Origin: Oscillospiraceae bacterium
GTDB taxonomy: Bacteria; Bacillota; Clostridia; Oscillospirales; Ruminococcaceae
NCBI GenBank assembly: GCA_015067315.1
Contig: SVMR01000002.1
Location: 62,001 to 126,000 of the forward strand
Direction: 5' to 3'
DNA: 64,000 nt
Below, piece by piece: positions 53,607 to 62,298 of the stretch (its first letter is position 1; each line of letters opens with the position of its first letter). Position numbers and translations under genes: made by a program. Under the pieces are notes generated by a model that saw only the letters and a program-made list of their open reading frames with translations, was not told where the DNA came from and did not search any database.

Positions 53607-54329
53607 TTATTTGCTGAATTTAACGACAGTATCAAGAACAAGTGTGATCATTTCATCAAGTTTGGTCTGGCGATCCATGGAGCTGATACCCTCGCCGGTA
53701 AGCATATCATCTGTTACTGTGCAGACGCAAAGACCTTTTTTGCCTGCTCTTGCGGCATTGAGATAAAGAGCGGCGGATTCCATTTCTTCCGCAAGTACGC
53801 CCATTTTCTGCCATTTTTCAACGTATCCCATGTGGTCGTCTTTATAGAAAACATCGGAAGAAACAACGTTTCCGACTTTTACGTTAACGCCTTTTTCCTT
53901 TGCGGTATCAACAAGGGTGCTGAGAAGTTCAAAATCGGCAATAGGCGCAAAAACTCCGGGAAGTTCATGGTGGGAAGCATAGCTGGAAGTTGTGCAGGCT
54001 CCCTGTGCGGCAACAATTGTGCCAACCGGAAGTCCCATTCCGCCTGCGGAACCGATTCTAATAATATTATCAACTTCAAAGAAGTTGAAGAGTTCGTAAC
54101 TGTAAACGCCCATGGAAGGCATGCCCATTCCGCTTGCCATTACGGAAACCTGAACGCCTTTATATGTACCGGTATATCCCTGGATTCCGCGGACGTTGTT
54201 CACAAGTTTTGCGTTTTCAAGATATTTTTCGGCAATATACTTGGAGCGAAGAGGATCTCCGGGCATAAGAACGGTTTTTGCAAAATCTTCGGGTACTGCA
54301 TTGATATGGGGGGTGGGATAATTGGACAT
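53607..54329 (-). CDS. deoD: Purine-nucleoside phosphorylase, DeoD type
   Basis: 240-residue hexameric PNP: TPHINAVPEDFAKTVLMPGD, MASGMGMPSMGVYSYELFNF, IRIGSAGGMGLPVGTIVAAQ and MEMESAALYLNAARAGKKGL-like (AEEMESAALYLNAARAGKKG). It splits purine (deoxy)nucleosides to base and sugar phosphate. Between tdk and udk. Confidence 0.94.
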   Translation of the reverse strand: MSNYPTPHINAVPEDFAKTVLMPGDPLRSKYIAEKYLENAKLVNNVRGIQGYTGTYKGVQVSVMASGMGMPSMGVYSYELFNFFEVDNIIRIGSAGGMGLPVGTIVAAQGACTTSSYASHHELPGVFAPIADFELLSTLVDTAKEKGVNVKVGNVVSSDVFYKDDHMGYVEKWQKMGVLAEEMESAALYLNAARAGKKGLCVCTVTDDMLTGEGISSMDRQTKLDEMITLVLDTVVKFSK

Positions 54330-54341
54330 TGTGTTTCCTCC

Positions 54342-54917
54342 TTATTTCTGTTCTGCAATGGCTTTTTTCCAGCATTTGTGGCACATTGCGATATATCTGT
54401 CGTTTCCGCCGAGGCAAACCTGTTCGCCTGCGGTAACGATTTTTCCGTTGTCATCCATTCTTGCGTTTACGGTTGCCTTGGCTCCGCAATCGCAGATCGT
54501 CTTAATTTCGGTTATTGAATCGGCAACTTCAAAAAGGCGCATGCTTCCGGGGAAAAGTTTTGTGATGAAGTCGGTTCTTAAACCGAAGCACATTACGGGA
54601 ATATTCATTTCGTCAACAATATCGCGGAGTTCGTCAATCTGTTCCGGAGTGAGAAACTGGGATTCGTCGGAAATAATTACGTTGCAGTCTTTATGATTCG
54701 AAAAAAGTTCCTTGATGCTGTCTTCGGAACCGATCTGTTCCGCAACTGCATAAAGTCCGATTCTGGATTTAATGATTTCCGCTCCGTCCCTTGTATCGGT
54801 TTTCGGTTTAATAAGCCATACTTTCATTCCGCGTTCTTCATAGTTATATTTTGCAATAAGCGCCTGGGCGGATTTTGAACTTCCCATTGCGCCGTATTTG
54901 AAATAAAGTTTTGCCAT
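54342..54917 (-). CDS. tdk: Thymidine kinase
   Basis: 191-residue class II thymidine kinase. P-loop YGAMGSSKSAQALIAKYN, lid/active site VIISDESQFLTPEQIDELRD, zinc ligands CDCGAKA and MCHKCW. Phosphorylates thymidine. First gene of the tdk-deoD-udk set, upstream of the nucleoside importer. Confidence 0.93.
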   Translation of the reverse strand: MAKLYFKYGAMGSSKSAQALIAKYNYEERGMKVWLIKPKTDTRDGAEIIKSRIGLYAVAEQIGSEDSIKELFSNHKDCNVIISDESQFLTPEQIDELRDIVDEMNIPVMCFGLRTDFITKLFPGSMRLFEVADSITEIKTICDCGAKATVNARMDDNGKIVTAGEQVCLGGNDRYIAMCHKCWKKAIAEQK

Positions 54918-55151
54918 TTTTTCAGATTCCCCTTTTCCGCTTTTTTTGCCGAAGCGACAAATAAAAACAAAATTTTACAAAATGATTATAGCATACAAAA
55001 AATATTTTTCATATACCCATTTTAAATAATGTTTATTAAAATTAATAATTTTTTATAAAACATCTCTTGCTATAATGTCAATTTTGATGTAGAATATATA
55101 TGTGATAATTTTTATGTTTTGCAGAATGCAAAAACGAGAGGAGGATTTTCC

Positions 55152-55397
55152 GTGAACGAACCTACCATTTCCTTTTCCATAAGAGAAGATAAAGAGAAAG
55201 AGATCAAAGCAATTCTCACAACTGTTTATGATGCTCTCCGCCAGAAAGGATATAACCCCATTAACCAGATTGTCGGATACATCCTTTCCGAAGACCCCAC
55301 TTATATCACCACCCACAACAACGCAAGAAGCCTTATCCGCAGAATCGACCGCGACGAGCTTCTTCAGATTCTTGTAAAAACATATCTTAACGATTGA
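55152..55397 (+). CDS. ireB: IreB family regulatory phosphoprotein
   Basis: 81 residues from GTG 55152 with AGGAGG 7 bases upstream. Family motifs: [59 protein letters not shown] (UPF0297/IreB). In Enterococcus IreB is a substrate of the PASTA kinase IreK and affects cell-wall stress resistance. Usually followed by ruvX; here a different small gene follows. Confidence 0.93.
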   Translation: MNEPTISFSIREDKEKEIKAILTTVYDALRQKGYNPINQIVGYILSEDPTYITTHNNARSLIRRIDRDELLQILVKTYLND

Positions 55398-55412
55398 TAT
55401 TTGGAGGAAACT

Positions 55413-55703
55413 ATGTCTGAACAGTTTATGACTTACAAGGGCCGTCCCCTTGTTCGCAGCAAAAAAATTCTTTATTACGGAGATATGCGCGACGCTTATG
55501 TTGTTATGCTTCAGATCAACAACACCGCAACCGCAGGCGGAACCGAAGTTGCCGGTCACATTGTACTCCAAATGATGTCCACCGACCCCAACGCGGCTCC
55601 CACCGAAATGGTTGTAAAACGCGCGGAACGCGACGGACTTTATGCCGCTCTTGATCTTGCATCAACCTGGCTTGACCGTCAGCTTGGAAAAGTCGAAGAA
55701 TAA
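55413..55703 (+). CDS. Small conserved-looking protein after ireB, unknown
   Basis: 96 residues from ATG 55413 (GGAGG upstream). Sequence MTYKGRPLVRSKKILYYGDM, then RDAYVVMLQINNTATAGGTE and TWLDRQLGKVEE. It has no membrane segment or known domain that I recognise. It takes the place usually held by ruvX downstream of ireB and is closed by a terminator, so the two genes form a unit. Confidence 0.75.
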   Translation: MSEQFMTYKGRPLVRSKKILYYGDMRDAYVVMLQINNTATAGGTEVAGHIVLQMMSTDPNAAPTEMVVKRAERDGLYAALDLASTWLDRQLGKVEE

Positions 55704-55708
55704 GCGAA

Positions 55709-55739
55709 CAAAAAAGCCGCCCGAAGGCGGCTTTTTTTA
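55709..55739 (+). terminator. Terminator of the ireB unit
   Basis: AAAAAAGCCGCC-CGAA-GGCGGCTTTTTTT hairpin. Confidence 0.9.
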
Positions 55740-55813
55740 TTTTAATTCAATCGGAGGTTTTGTATGAGATTGCGTTTTGTTCTCTTTTGATATAATATCG
55801 AAAGGAGAATTTT

Positions 55814-56227
55814 ATGAATTTAACAATAAAAGACTATAATAAATATAATTCCGAAGAAATCCTGGAATTATATAAAAGCGTCGGTTGGTGCTCATATACC
55901 AATCGTCCGGATATGCTTGAACACGCATTTGAGCATTCGCTTAAAATCCTCGGTGCTCATGACGGAGAAAAACTTATCGGAATAATCCGTGCCGTCGGCG
56001 ACGGATATTCGGTGCTTTTAATCCAGGACATTCTTGTTCTTCCGGAATATCAGCGCAAAGGCATCGGCAGAAAACTTATAAGCGCGATGCTGGAACTTTA
56101 TCCGGATGTTTACCAGACCGAACTTGCAACCGACAACACCGAAAAGACCGTTGCTTTCTATAAATCCTGTGGCTTCCTCCCCTATTCGGAAATCGGATGC
56201 GAAGGTTTTATGAAAATAAAATACTGA
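55814..56227 (+). CDS. GNAT N-acetyltransferase
   Basis: 137-residue GNAT: YKSVGWCSYTNRPDMLEHAF, VLLIQDILVLPEYQRKGIGR and AFYKSCGFLPYSEIGCEGFM. This resembles YjgM/aminoglycoside-type small GNATs; substrate not known. ATG follows AAAGGAG. Confidence 0.88.
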   Translation: MNLTIKDYNKYNSEEILELYKSVGWCSYTNRPDMLEHAFEHSLKILGAHDGEKLIGIIRAVGDGYSVLLIQDILVLPEYQRKGIGRKLISAMLELYPDVYQTELATDNTEKTVAFYKSCGFLPYSEIGCEGFMKIKY

Positions 56228-56231
56228 TACA

Positions 56232-56268
56232 AAAAAAGAGCTTTCCTTCCGGGAAGCCCTTTTTATTT
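56232..56268. terminator. Terminator between GNAT and the EF-Tu-like gene
   Basis: GCTTTCC-TTCC-GGGAAGC stem with T runs both sides. Confidence 0.75.
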
Positions 56269-56580
56269 TCCTAAAATCTTATTATAAATTTTTACAATAA
56301 TTGCCTTTCCGGTTTTCTTCTCTCCTTCAAAGAAAGGAATTTCCTTACCGACCCAAAGGCAGCCCGGATACTCTTCCGGAACAATAAATGTAATTGTTCC
56401 TTTTGCAGTTCCATTCGATTCAACAAATTCTTTTTCATAATATTTATGCAAACCAATTGTAAGGTAGTTTTCTTTGATAAGATGCGAAGGGCTGTATCCA
56501 TCAGCAATGGGATTTTTCCTTGCACCGTTGAATTCAAATAAAACTTCAACATCAGGGTTTCTGTTCTGAATATTCATCAT
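56263..56580 (-). CDS. Small EF-Tu domain-like beta protein
   Basis: 105 residues. NPDVEVLFEFNGARKNPIAD, SGYSPSH-like and KGTITFIVPEEYPGCLWVGK with a final GKAIIVKIYN resemble the third beta-barrel domain of EF-Tu as found in small stand-alone proteins. No GTPase domain is present. Function is unknown. Confidence 0.6.
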   Translation of the reverse strand: MMNIQNRNPDVEVLFEFNGARKNPIADGYSPSHLIKENYLTIGLHKYYEKEFVESNGTAKGTITFIVPEEYPGCLWVGKEIPFFEGEKKTGKAIIVKIYNKILGK

Positions 56581-56625
56581 ATAATCACCTTCCGAAAATA
56601 TTGTACCATAATAATAAAAAAACGC

Positions 56626-56666
56626 AACAAAAAAGAGCTTCCCTTCCGGGAAGCTCTTTTAATTTC
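56626..56666 (-). terminator. Terminator after groEL
   Basis: AAAAGAGCTTCCC / GGGAAGCTCTTTT perfect 13-bp stem downstream of groEL on the minus strand, followed by TTGTTG. Confidence 0.88.
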
Positions 56667-56676
56667 AGTTTTATGA

Positions 56677-58326
56677 TTACCAGTTGCCGGAGGGTTTCGG
56701 AACCTGGTGCATTTTTTCAGCAACTTCGTTGATGAATCTGCCCTGATATTCGGGTTTTTCGGTAACGAGGCTTTCGGTTGTAAGAACCATTGCCGCAACG
56801 GATGCTGCGTTGTTGAGTGCGCTGCGGGTTACTTTAACAGGGTCAACAACACCTGCTTCGATCATATCGGTGAATTCTTCGGTGAATACGTTGAAACCAT
56901 AGCCGACTTTTCTGGAACGGCGTACTTTATCGATTACAACGGAACCGTCAAGACCTGCGTTTACAGCTACCTGACGCATGGGTTCTTCAAGAGCGCGAAC
57001 AACGATGGAAACACCGGTTCTTTCGTCGCCGGAAGTATGTGCAAGAAGTTTTTCAACTTCGCCGATTACGTTTACAAGAGCAACGCCGCCGCCTGCTACG
57101 ATACCTTCTTCAACTGCTGCTTTGGTTGCGTTGAGGGCGTCTTCGATACGGAGTTTCTTTTCTCTTGCTTCGGTTTCGGTTGCTGCGCCGCATTTAACAA
57201 CTGCTACGCCGCCAACGAGTTTTGCAAGTCTTTCCTGGAGTTTTTCACGGTCATAGTCGCTGTGTGCGGTTTCATAGGAAGCTTTGATAACAGCGATACG
57301 GCCCTGGATTTCTTCTTTGGAACCTGCGCCGTCAACGATAAGGGTTTTATCTTTATCAACTTTAACTTTTTTAGCAAAGCCGAGGTGGTTGAGTTTAACT
57401 TCGGAAAGGTTAAGACCGATATCGTCGCAAACAAGGGTTGCGCCGGTAAGAGCAGCGATATCGAGAAGCATTTCTTTTCTTCTGTCGCCGAAGCCGGGGC
57501 CTTTTACGCAGCAAACGTTAAGGGTGCCGCGGAGTTTGTTAACAATAAGGTTGGTAAGAGCGTCGCCGTCGATATCTTCAGCAACGATAAGGAGTTTTTT
57601 TCCTGCTTTCATGGTCTGTTCGAGAATCGGAACAAGTTCCTGGAAGGAGGAAATTTTCTTTTCAACAAGAAGAATGGAGCAGTCTTCGATAATTGCGACC
57701 ATTTTGTCCGCATCGGTTACCATATAAGGAGAAAGGTAGCCGCGGTCGAATTCCATACCTTCAACAACTTCAATATAGGTGTTTGCGGTTTTGCTGTCTT
57801 CAACAGTGATGATACCGTCGGTGGTAACTCTTTCCATTGCTTTTGCAATAAGTTCGCCGAGTTCGGGGTCGCCGCAGGAGATGGTTGCAACTCTTGCAAT
57901 ATCCTGGGAACCGGAAACAGCTTTTGCGTTGCCGAGAACAGCCTGGGTTGCTACGTCAACTGCTTTCTGAATACCGCGTTTTACAAGCATGGGGTTTGCG
58001 CCGGCGGTAACGTTTTTCATACCTTCGCGAACAAGAGCCTGTGCAAGGATGGTTGCGGTGGTGGTGCCGTCGCCTGCTGCGTCGTTGGTTTTTTCGGCAA
58101 CTTCTTTAACAATCTGTGCACCCATGTTTTCAAAAGGATCGGGAAGAGTGATTTCTTTTGCAATGGTAACACCGTCGTTGCAAATCATGGGAGTTCCGAA
58201 TTTTTTATCGAGAACAACGTTGCAGCCTTTGGGACCAAGGGTGATTTTAACGGTATTGGCGAGCTGGTCGATACCAGACTGAAGAGCGCGTCTTGCTTCG
58301 TCGCCGTAAAGCATCTGTTTTGCCAT
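56677..58326 (-). CDS. groL: Chaperonin GroEL with atypical C-terminus
   Basis: 549-residue chaperonin subunit: [55 protein letters not shown], and [14 protein letters not shown]. It forms the folding ring with GroES. The last ~25 residues ([20 protein letters not shown] then SGNW) replace the flexible GGM-repeat tail of most GroELs. The stop codon is unambiguous and followed by a terminator. Confidence 0.96.
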   Translation of the reverse strand: MAKQMLYGDEARRALQSGIDQLANTVKITLGPKGCNVVLDKKFGTPMICNDGVTIAKEITLPDPFENMGAQIVKEVAEKTNDAAGDGTTTATILAQALVREGMKNVTAGANPMLVKRGIQKAVDVATQAVLGNAKAVSGSQDIARVATISCGDPELGELIAKAMERVTTDGIITVEDSKTANTYIEVVEGMEFDRGYLSPYMVTDADKMVAIIEDCSILLVEKKISSFQELVPILEQTMKAGKKLLIVAEDIDGDALTNLIVNKLRGTLNVCCVKGPGFGDRRKEMLLDIAALTGATLVCDDIGLNLSEVKLNHLGFAKKVKVDKDKTLIVDGAGSKEEIQGRIAVIKASYETAHSDYDREKLQERLAKLVGGVAVVKCGAATETEAREKKLRIEDALNATKAAVEEGIVAGGGVALVNVIGEVEKLLAHTSGDERTGVSIVVRALEEPMRQVAVNAGLDGSVVIDKVRRSRKVGYGFNVFTEEFTDMIEAGVVDPVKVTRSALNNAASVAAMVLTTESLVTEKPEYQGRFINEVAEKMHQVPKPSGNW

Positions 58327-58358
58327 ATATATTACCTCCGAAAAGTTAACTTATAAAA

Positions 58359-58646
58359 TTAATCTTCAACAACTGCGAGGATGTCATTCTGGGAGAGGAT
58401 GATGATTTCTTCGCCGTCGATTTTAACGGTAGTGCCGGCATATTTGCCCATGATTACATGGTCGCCGACTTTAAGCTGCATTTCGACTTCTTTGCCGTCA
58501 ACAAAGCCGCCGGGGCCTACTGCAATAACTTCTGCAATTTCGGGTTTATCCTGTGCGTTTGCAGTGATGAAAAGACCTCCTTTGGTTTTTTCTTCATAAT
58601 CTACCATTTTAATAACAACTCTGTCTCCAAGGGGTTTTACGTTCAT
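58359..58646 (-). CDS. groS: Co-chaperonin GroES
   Basis: 95 residues from ATG 58646 with AGGAGG upstream (the ORF-track start at 58697 lies in the CIRCE region). NVKPLGDRVVIKMVDYEEKT, GLFITANAQDKPEIAEVIAV, VGDHVIMGKYAGTTVKIDGE. Mobile loop and beta-barrel are normal. 32 bases before groEL. Confidence 0.95.
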   Translation of the reverse strand: MNVKPLGDRVVIKMVDYEEKTKGGLFITANAQDKPEIAEVIAVGPGGFVDGKEVEMQLKVGDHVIMGKYAGTTVKIDGEEIIILSQNDILAVVED

Positions 58647-58690
58647 TGGAAATCCTCCTAAATATATGTTATTTATTGATAAACATTCGT

Positions 58691-58717
58691 TTAGCACTCA
58701 ACATTCAAAAGTGCTAA
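58691..58717. promoter_or_regulatory. CIRCE operator of groESL (HrcA site)
   Basis: TTAGCACTC-N9-AAGTGCTAA matches the CIRCE consensus TTAGCACTC-N9-GAGTGCTAA with one mismatch. Located between the promoter and groES, so HrcA should repress the operon in the absence of heat stress. Confidence 0.95.
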
Positions 58718-58721
58718 TAAT

Positions 58722-58750
58722 ATTTTATACTATATGACCCGAAATGTCAA
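58722..58750 (-). promoter_or_regulatory. groESL promoter
   Basis: Minus strand TTGACA (58745-58750), 17-base spacer, TAAAAT (58722-58727); the CIRCE follows at once. Confidence 0.75.
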
Positions 58751-58788
58751 TGATTTTGGGTCATATTTTTCATGAAATACAGGATTTT

Positions 58789-59541
58789 TTAGTTTTCAGC
58801 AGAATTTTTGGGCTGTTCAGCAGTTTTTTCGACAGTTTCAGCACAATTTTCGCACTCATTGAGCTCATTTTCAGAGGGATTGATTGTTAATTTTTTAGCA
58901 ATAAGGAATTTTATCGGAATTCCCTGCTCGGAAAACATTTTTTCGTGCTCTGTCATTATATTGTCGGTAAAGCCGGAATTATGAAGGTCTTCGGTGACAA
59001 AAGTAAGTTCAAAACCGCATTCGGTGAAATATCTTTTTGAAGAAAGGAAAAGATCGTCATTATCGGTTTTGAAGCGGATTTCTCCCCCGTCCTTCAGAAA
59101 TTCACGGTACTGCATAAGCTGGTTGTTGTGAGTAAGACGTTTTTTGTGGTCATGGGTCTTCGGCCAGGGGTTGCAGAAGTTGATATAAATCCTGTCGCAA
59201 ACGTCCTCGGTGGAAAAAACCTTGTTGATAAGCATTATTTCCTGGCTGAAAATATAGACGTTGTCGATTTCCCTGTTTGCCGCCGCATATTCGCGTTTTA
59301 TGTTGCGCATTGCAAGACCGAGCATTTCGCTTTTGATATCCACCGCAATATAGTTAATATCCGGATTTGCAACGGCGAGTTTTGACATAAAGCCACCTTT
59401 TCCGCATCCGAGTTCAATCATAAGCGGCGCATCGTTTTTAAAAACGGAATGCCATTTTCCTCTGTTTTCTGCCGGAACGTCTATGCAGTTTTCCCATTCG
59501 GCAAGTTCCGGTCTTGCCCAGGGTTTTCTTCTGATTCTCAT
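58789..59541 (-). CDS. trmB: tRNA (guanine(46)-N7)-methyltransferase
   Basis: 250 residues. SAM site IELGCGKGGFMSKLAVANPD and the substrate motif INFCNPWPKTHDHKKRLTHN are diagnostic of TrmB, which makes m7G46 in tRNA. The last ~35 residues (NECENCAETVEKTAEQPKNS) are an acidic, Ala/Glu-rich tail beyond the usual end. Overlaps tatD by 4 bases. Confidence 0.94.
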   Translation of the reverse strand: MRIRRKPWARPELAEWENCIDVPAENRGKWHSVFKNDAPLMIELGCGKGGFMSKLAVANPDINYIAVDIKSEMLGLAMRNIKREYAAANREIDNVYIFSQEIMLINKVFSTEDVCDRIYINFCNPWPKTHDHKKRLTHNNQLMQYREFLKDGGEIRFKTDNDDLFLSSKRYFTECGFELTFVTEDLHNSGFTDNIMTEHEKMFSEQGIPIKFLIAKKLTINPSENELNECENCAETVEKTAEQPKNSAEN

Positions 59542-60326
59542 TTCAATTCCTCCGCATTTATTCCGTAAATTCTGCAGCCGTTTTCAAAGGCTCTGTTAAT
59601 AAGTGTCTGCGCGTCAGTTCCCCGGATTTCCGCAAGGCGTTCGGCTGTCGCAGGAATAAGGCTGCTGTCGCAGCGCTGACCTCTGTACGGAACCGGAGCC
59701 ATATAAGGGCAATCCGTTTCAAGAAGAATTCTGTCTTCCGGAACAGCTTCCGCCGCAAGCAGAAGCTTGTTTGCGTTCTTAAAGGTTACCGAACCGGTAA
59801 AACCGATATACATTCCGAGTTTTAGAAATTCCTTCGCCGTTTCCGCGGAACCGGAAAAGCAATGGATAATTCCCTTCGGGCGGTATTTTTTCACCAGTTC
59901 AAGAGTATCCGCATGGGCTTCCCTGTCATGGATTATTACAGGCAAATCAAGTTCGTTCGCAAGTTCAAGCTGCGCGGCAAAAACCTCTTTCTGTTTTTCT
60001 CGCGGAGAAAAATCGTAATGGTAATCAAGACCGATTTCGCCGATTGCCACAACCTTTTTTTCTTTTGCAAATTCTCTGATTTTTTCAAGCCAATCGCCGT
60101 TTCCGTCGCTCTCTGCTGAATGGGGGTGAACGCCGACTGCGGAATATACAAAATCGTATTTTGACGAAAGTTCAAGCGTTTTTTCGCATGATTCAAGATC
60201 GCACGCCGGATCCACAATCAAGGAAACGCCGTGCTCAAAAACTTTTTTGAGCACGGTGTCGCGGTCTTCATCAAATCTTTCGTCATCGTAATGAGCATGG
60301 GTGTCGAAGATTCCTTTGTATTCCAT
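59538..60326 (-). CDS. tatD: TatD family deoxyribonuclease
   Basis: 262 residues from ATG 60326, which overlaps the metG stop (TAATG). Metal ligands: DTHAHYDDERF, AIGEIGLDYHYDFSP, VIIHDREAHADTL, HCFSGSAETA, LLETDCPYMAPVP. Likely 3'-5' exonuclease in DNA repair/turnover. The metG-tatD order is common in Firmicutes. Confidence 0.93.
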   Translation of the reverse strand: MEYKGIFDTHAHYDDERFDEDRDTVLKKVFEHGVSLIVDPACDLESCEKTLELSSKYDFVYSAVGVHPHSAESDGNGDWLEKIREFAKEKKVVAIGEIGLDYHYDFSPREKQKEVFAAQLELANELDLPVIIHDREAHADTLELVKKYRPKGIIHCFSGSAETAKEFLKLGMYIGFTGSVTFKNANKLLLAAEAVPEDRILLETDCPYMAPVPYRGQRCDSSLIPATAERLAEIRGTDAQTLINRAFENGCRIYGINAEELK

Positions 60327-62269
60327 TAATGGAGCCTCGTTCCTACCGGTACGGAATCGTCGATGAAGGTTACACAAACGGAACCGTCTTCCCTGTCGCC
60401 CGCAAGAAGCATTCCGCAGGATTCGACTCCGCAGAGTTTTGCGGGTTTAAGGTTTGCGACAACAACGATTTTCTTGCCGATGAGTTCATCCGGAGTATAG
60501 TGCTGTGCAATTCCGGAAACAATCTGGCGTCCGCCCATTCCGTCGTCAAGCTGGATTTTATAAAGTTTTTTTGCCTTCGGAATTTTTTCGCATTCAAGGA
60601 TTTTCGCTACGCGAAGTTCAACCTTTGTAAAATCGTCGATTGCAATTTCGGGCTGGAGTTCGATTGCGGGTTTTTCTGCCGCTTTTTCCGCTTCAAGCTG
60701 TGCTTTATGCGCCGCTTCAAGTTCTGCGATAAGTTTTTCTTTATCGATTCTGGAGAAAAGAGGAGTTGCGGTGCCGACTTTTTTGCCCGCTTCAAGTCCG
60801 CCGAAATTCAGAATGCTTTCATAGGTCTGAGCTTCGATTCCGAGCTGGGCGGCAATTTTATCGGTGGTTTCGGGCATAATGGGCGCGATAAGAACGGAAA
60901 GAATTCTGATTCCTTCAAGAAGGTTATAAAGAACAGTTCCGAGTCTTGCTTTCTTTTCTTCGTCTTTTGCAAGAGCCCAGGGCATTGTTTCGTCAATGTA
61001 TTTGTTGCAGCGGCTTGCAAAATCCATAATGCAGTCGATTGCATCGCTCATTTTATATTCGGAAAGGTTTTTGTCAAAGCCTTCAATGGCTTTTTTGGCG
61101 AAAGCTTTAAGGTCTTCGTCAAGTTCATCGGAACAAACGGGAACCTGGATAACTCCGTCAAAATATTTGTTTTGCATTGCAACGGTTCTGTTGACAAGGT
61201 TTCCGAGAGTGTTTGCAAGATCGGTGTTGAATCTGTCGATCATTGCTTCATAAGTAATGGAACCGTCGTTTGCATGGGGCATTTCTGTAAGGAGATAATA
61301 ACGCACCGCATCAACGCCGAAAACTTTTGTAAGGTCATCCGCATAAATTACGTTACCGCGGGATTTGGACATTTTGTCTTCTCCGAAAAGGAGCCAGGGG
61401 TGTCCGTAAACCTGTTTCGGAAGCGGTTCGCCGAGAGCCATAAGCATAATGGGCCAGTAAATCGTATGGAATCTTACGATATCCTTACCGATAATATGAA
61501 CGTCTGCGGGCCAGTATTTTTTATACTGTTCGGAACTTCCGTCCGGGTCATAGCCGAGAGCGGTTATATAGTTGGAAAGCGCATCGATCCATACATAGAT
61601 AACGTGTTTATCGTCGAAAGTTACGGGAACGCCCCATTTGAAGGAAGTTCTTGAAACGCAGAGATCCTGAAGACCGGGTTTGATGAAGTTGTTGAGCATC
61701 TCTTTTTTACGGGCTTCGGGATAGATGAAGTTTTCGTTGCTTTCAATGAATTCCTCAAGCTGTTTCTGATATTTTGAAAGGCGGAGGAAATATGCTTCCT
61801 CTTTTGCCTTGCCGACTTCCCTTCCGCAGTCGGGACATTTTCCGTCAACAAGCTGGCTTTCGGTCCAGAAAGATTCGCAGGGAGTGCAGTAAAGACCTTC
61901 GTATTCGCTCTTATAGATATCGCCCTGGTCATAGAGCTTTTTAAAGATTTTCTGAACGGTTTTTTCATGATAATCATCGGTCGTTCTGATGAAATGGTCA
62001 TAGGTTGTGTTGAGAAGATCGCAGATTTCTTTGATTTCTCCCGCAACTTTGTCAACATACTGTTTTGGGGTTACTCCCGCATCCGCGGCGTATTTTTCAA
62101 TTTTCTGGCCGTGTTCATCTGTTCCGGTAAGGAAGAAAACGTCATATCCCTGCATTCTTTTATATCTTGCGATAGCATCGGTAAGAACGATTTCATAGCT
62201 GTTTCCGATATGAGGTTTTCTTGAAGTATAAGCAATGGCAGTTGTTATGTAAAACTTAGGTTTGCACAT
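60326..62269 (-). CDS. metG: Methionyl-tRNA synthetase
   Basis: 647-residue class I synthetase. HIGN in YTSRKPHIGNSYEIVLTDAI, zinc knuckle CTPCESFW...CPDCG, KMSKS in GEDKMSKSRGNVIY, and a C-terminal EMAP-like tRNA-binding OB domain (DDFTKVELRVAKILECEKIP). Full length. ATG has AAGGAG. No T-box was found in the 30 bases upstream, as the neighbour gene is very close. Confidence 0.96.
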   Translation of the reverse strand: MCKPKFYITTAIAYTSRKPHIGNSYEIVLTDAIARYKRMQGYDVFFLTGTDEHGQKIEKYAADAGVTPKQYVDKVAGEIKEICDLLNTTYDHFIRTTDDYHEKTVQKIFKKLYDQGDIYKSEYEGLYCTPCESFWTESQLVDGKCPDCGREVGKAKEEAYFLRLSKYQKQLEEFIESNENFIYPEARKKEMLNNFIKPGLQDLCVSRTSFKWGVPVTFDDKHVIYVWIDALSNYITALGYDPDGSSEQYKKYWPADVHIIGKDIVRFHTIYWPIMLMALGEPLPKQVYGHPWLLFGEDKMSKSRGNVIYADDLTKVFGVDAVRYYLLTEMPHANDGSITYEAMIDRFNTDLANTLGNLVNRTVAMQNKYFDGVIQVPVCSDELDEDLKAFAKKAIEGFDKNLSEYKMSDAIDCIMDFASRCNKYIDETMPWALAKDEEKKARLGTVLYNLLEGIRILSVLIAPIMPETTDKIAAQLGIEAQTYESILNFGGLEAGKKVGTATPLFSRIDKEKLIAELEAAHKAQLEAEKAAEKPAIELQPEIAIDDFTKVELRVAKILECEKIPKAKKLYKIQLDDGMGGRQIVSGIAQHYTPDELIGKKIVVVANLKPAKLCGVESCGMLLAGDREDGSVCVTFIDDSVPVGTRLH

Positions 62270-62298
62270 TATGTTAAATCTCCTTTTGGATTATAATG

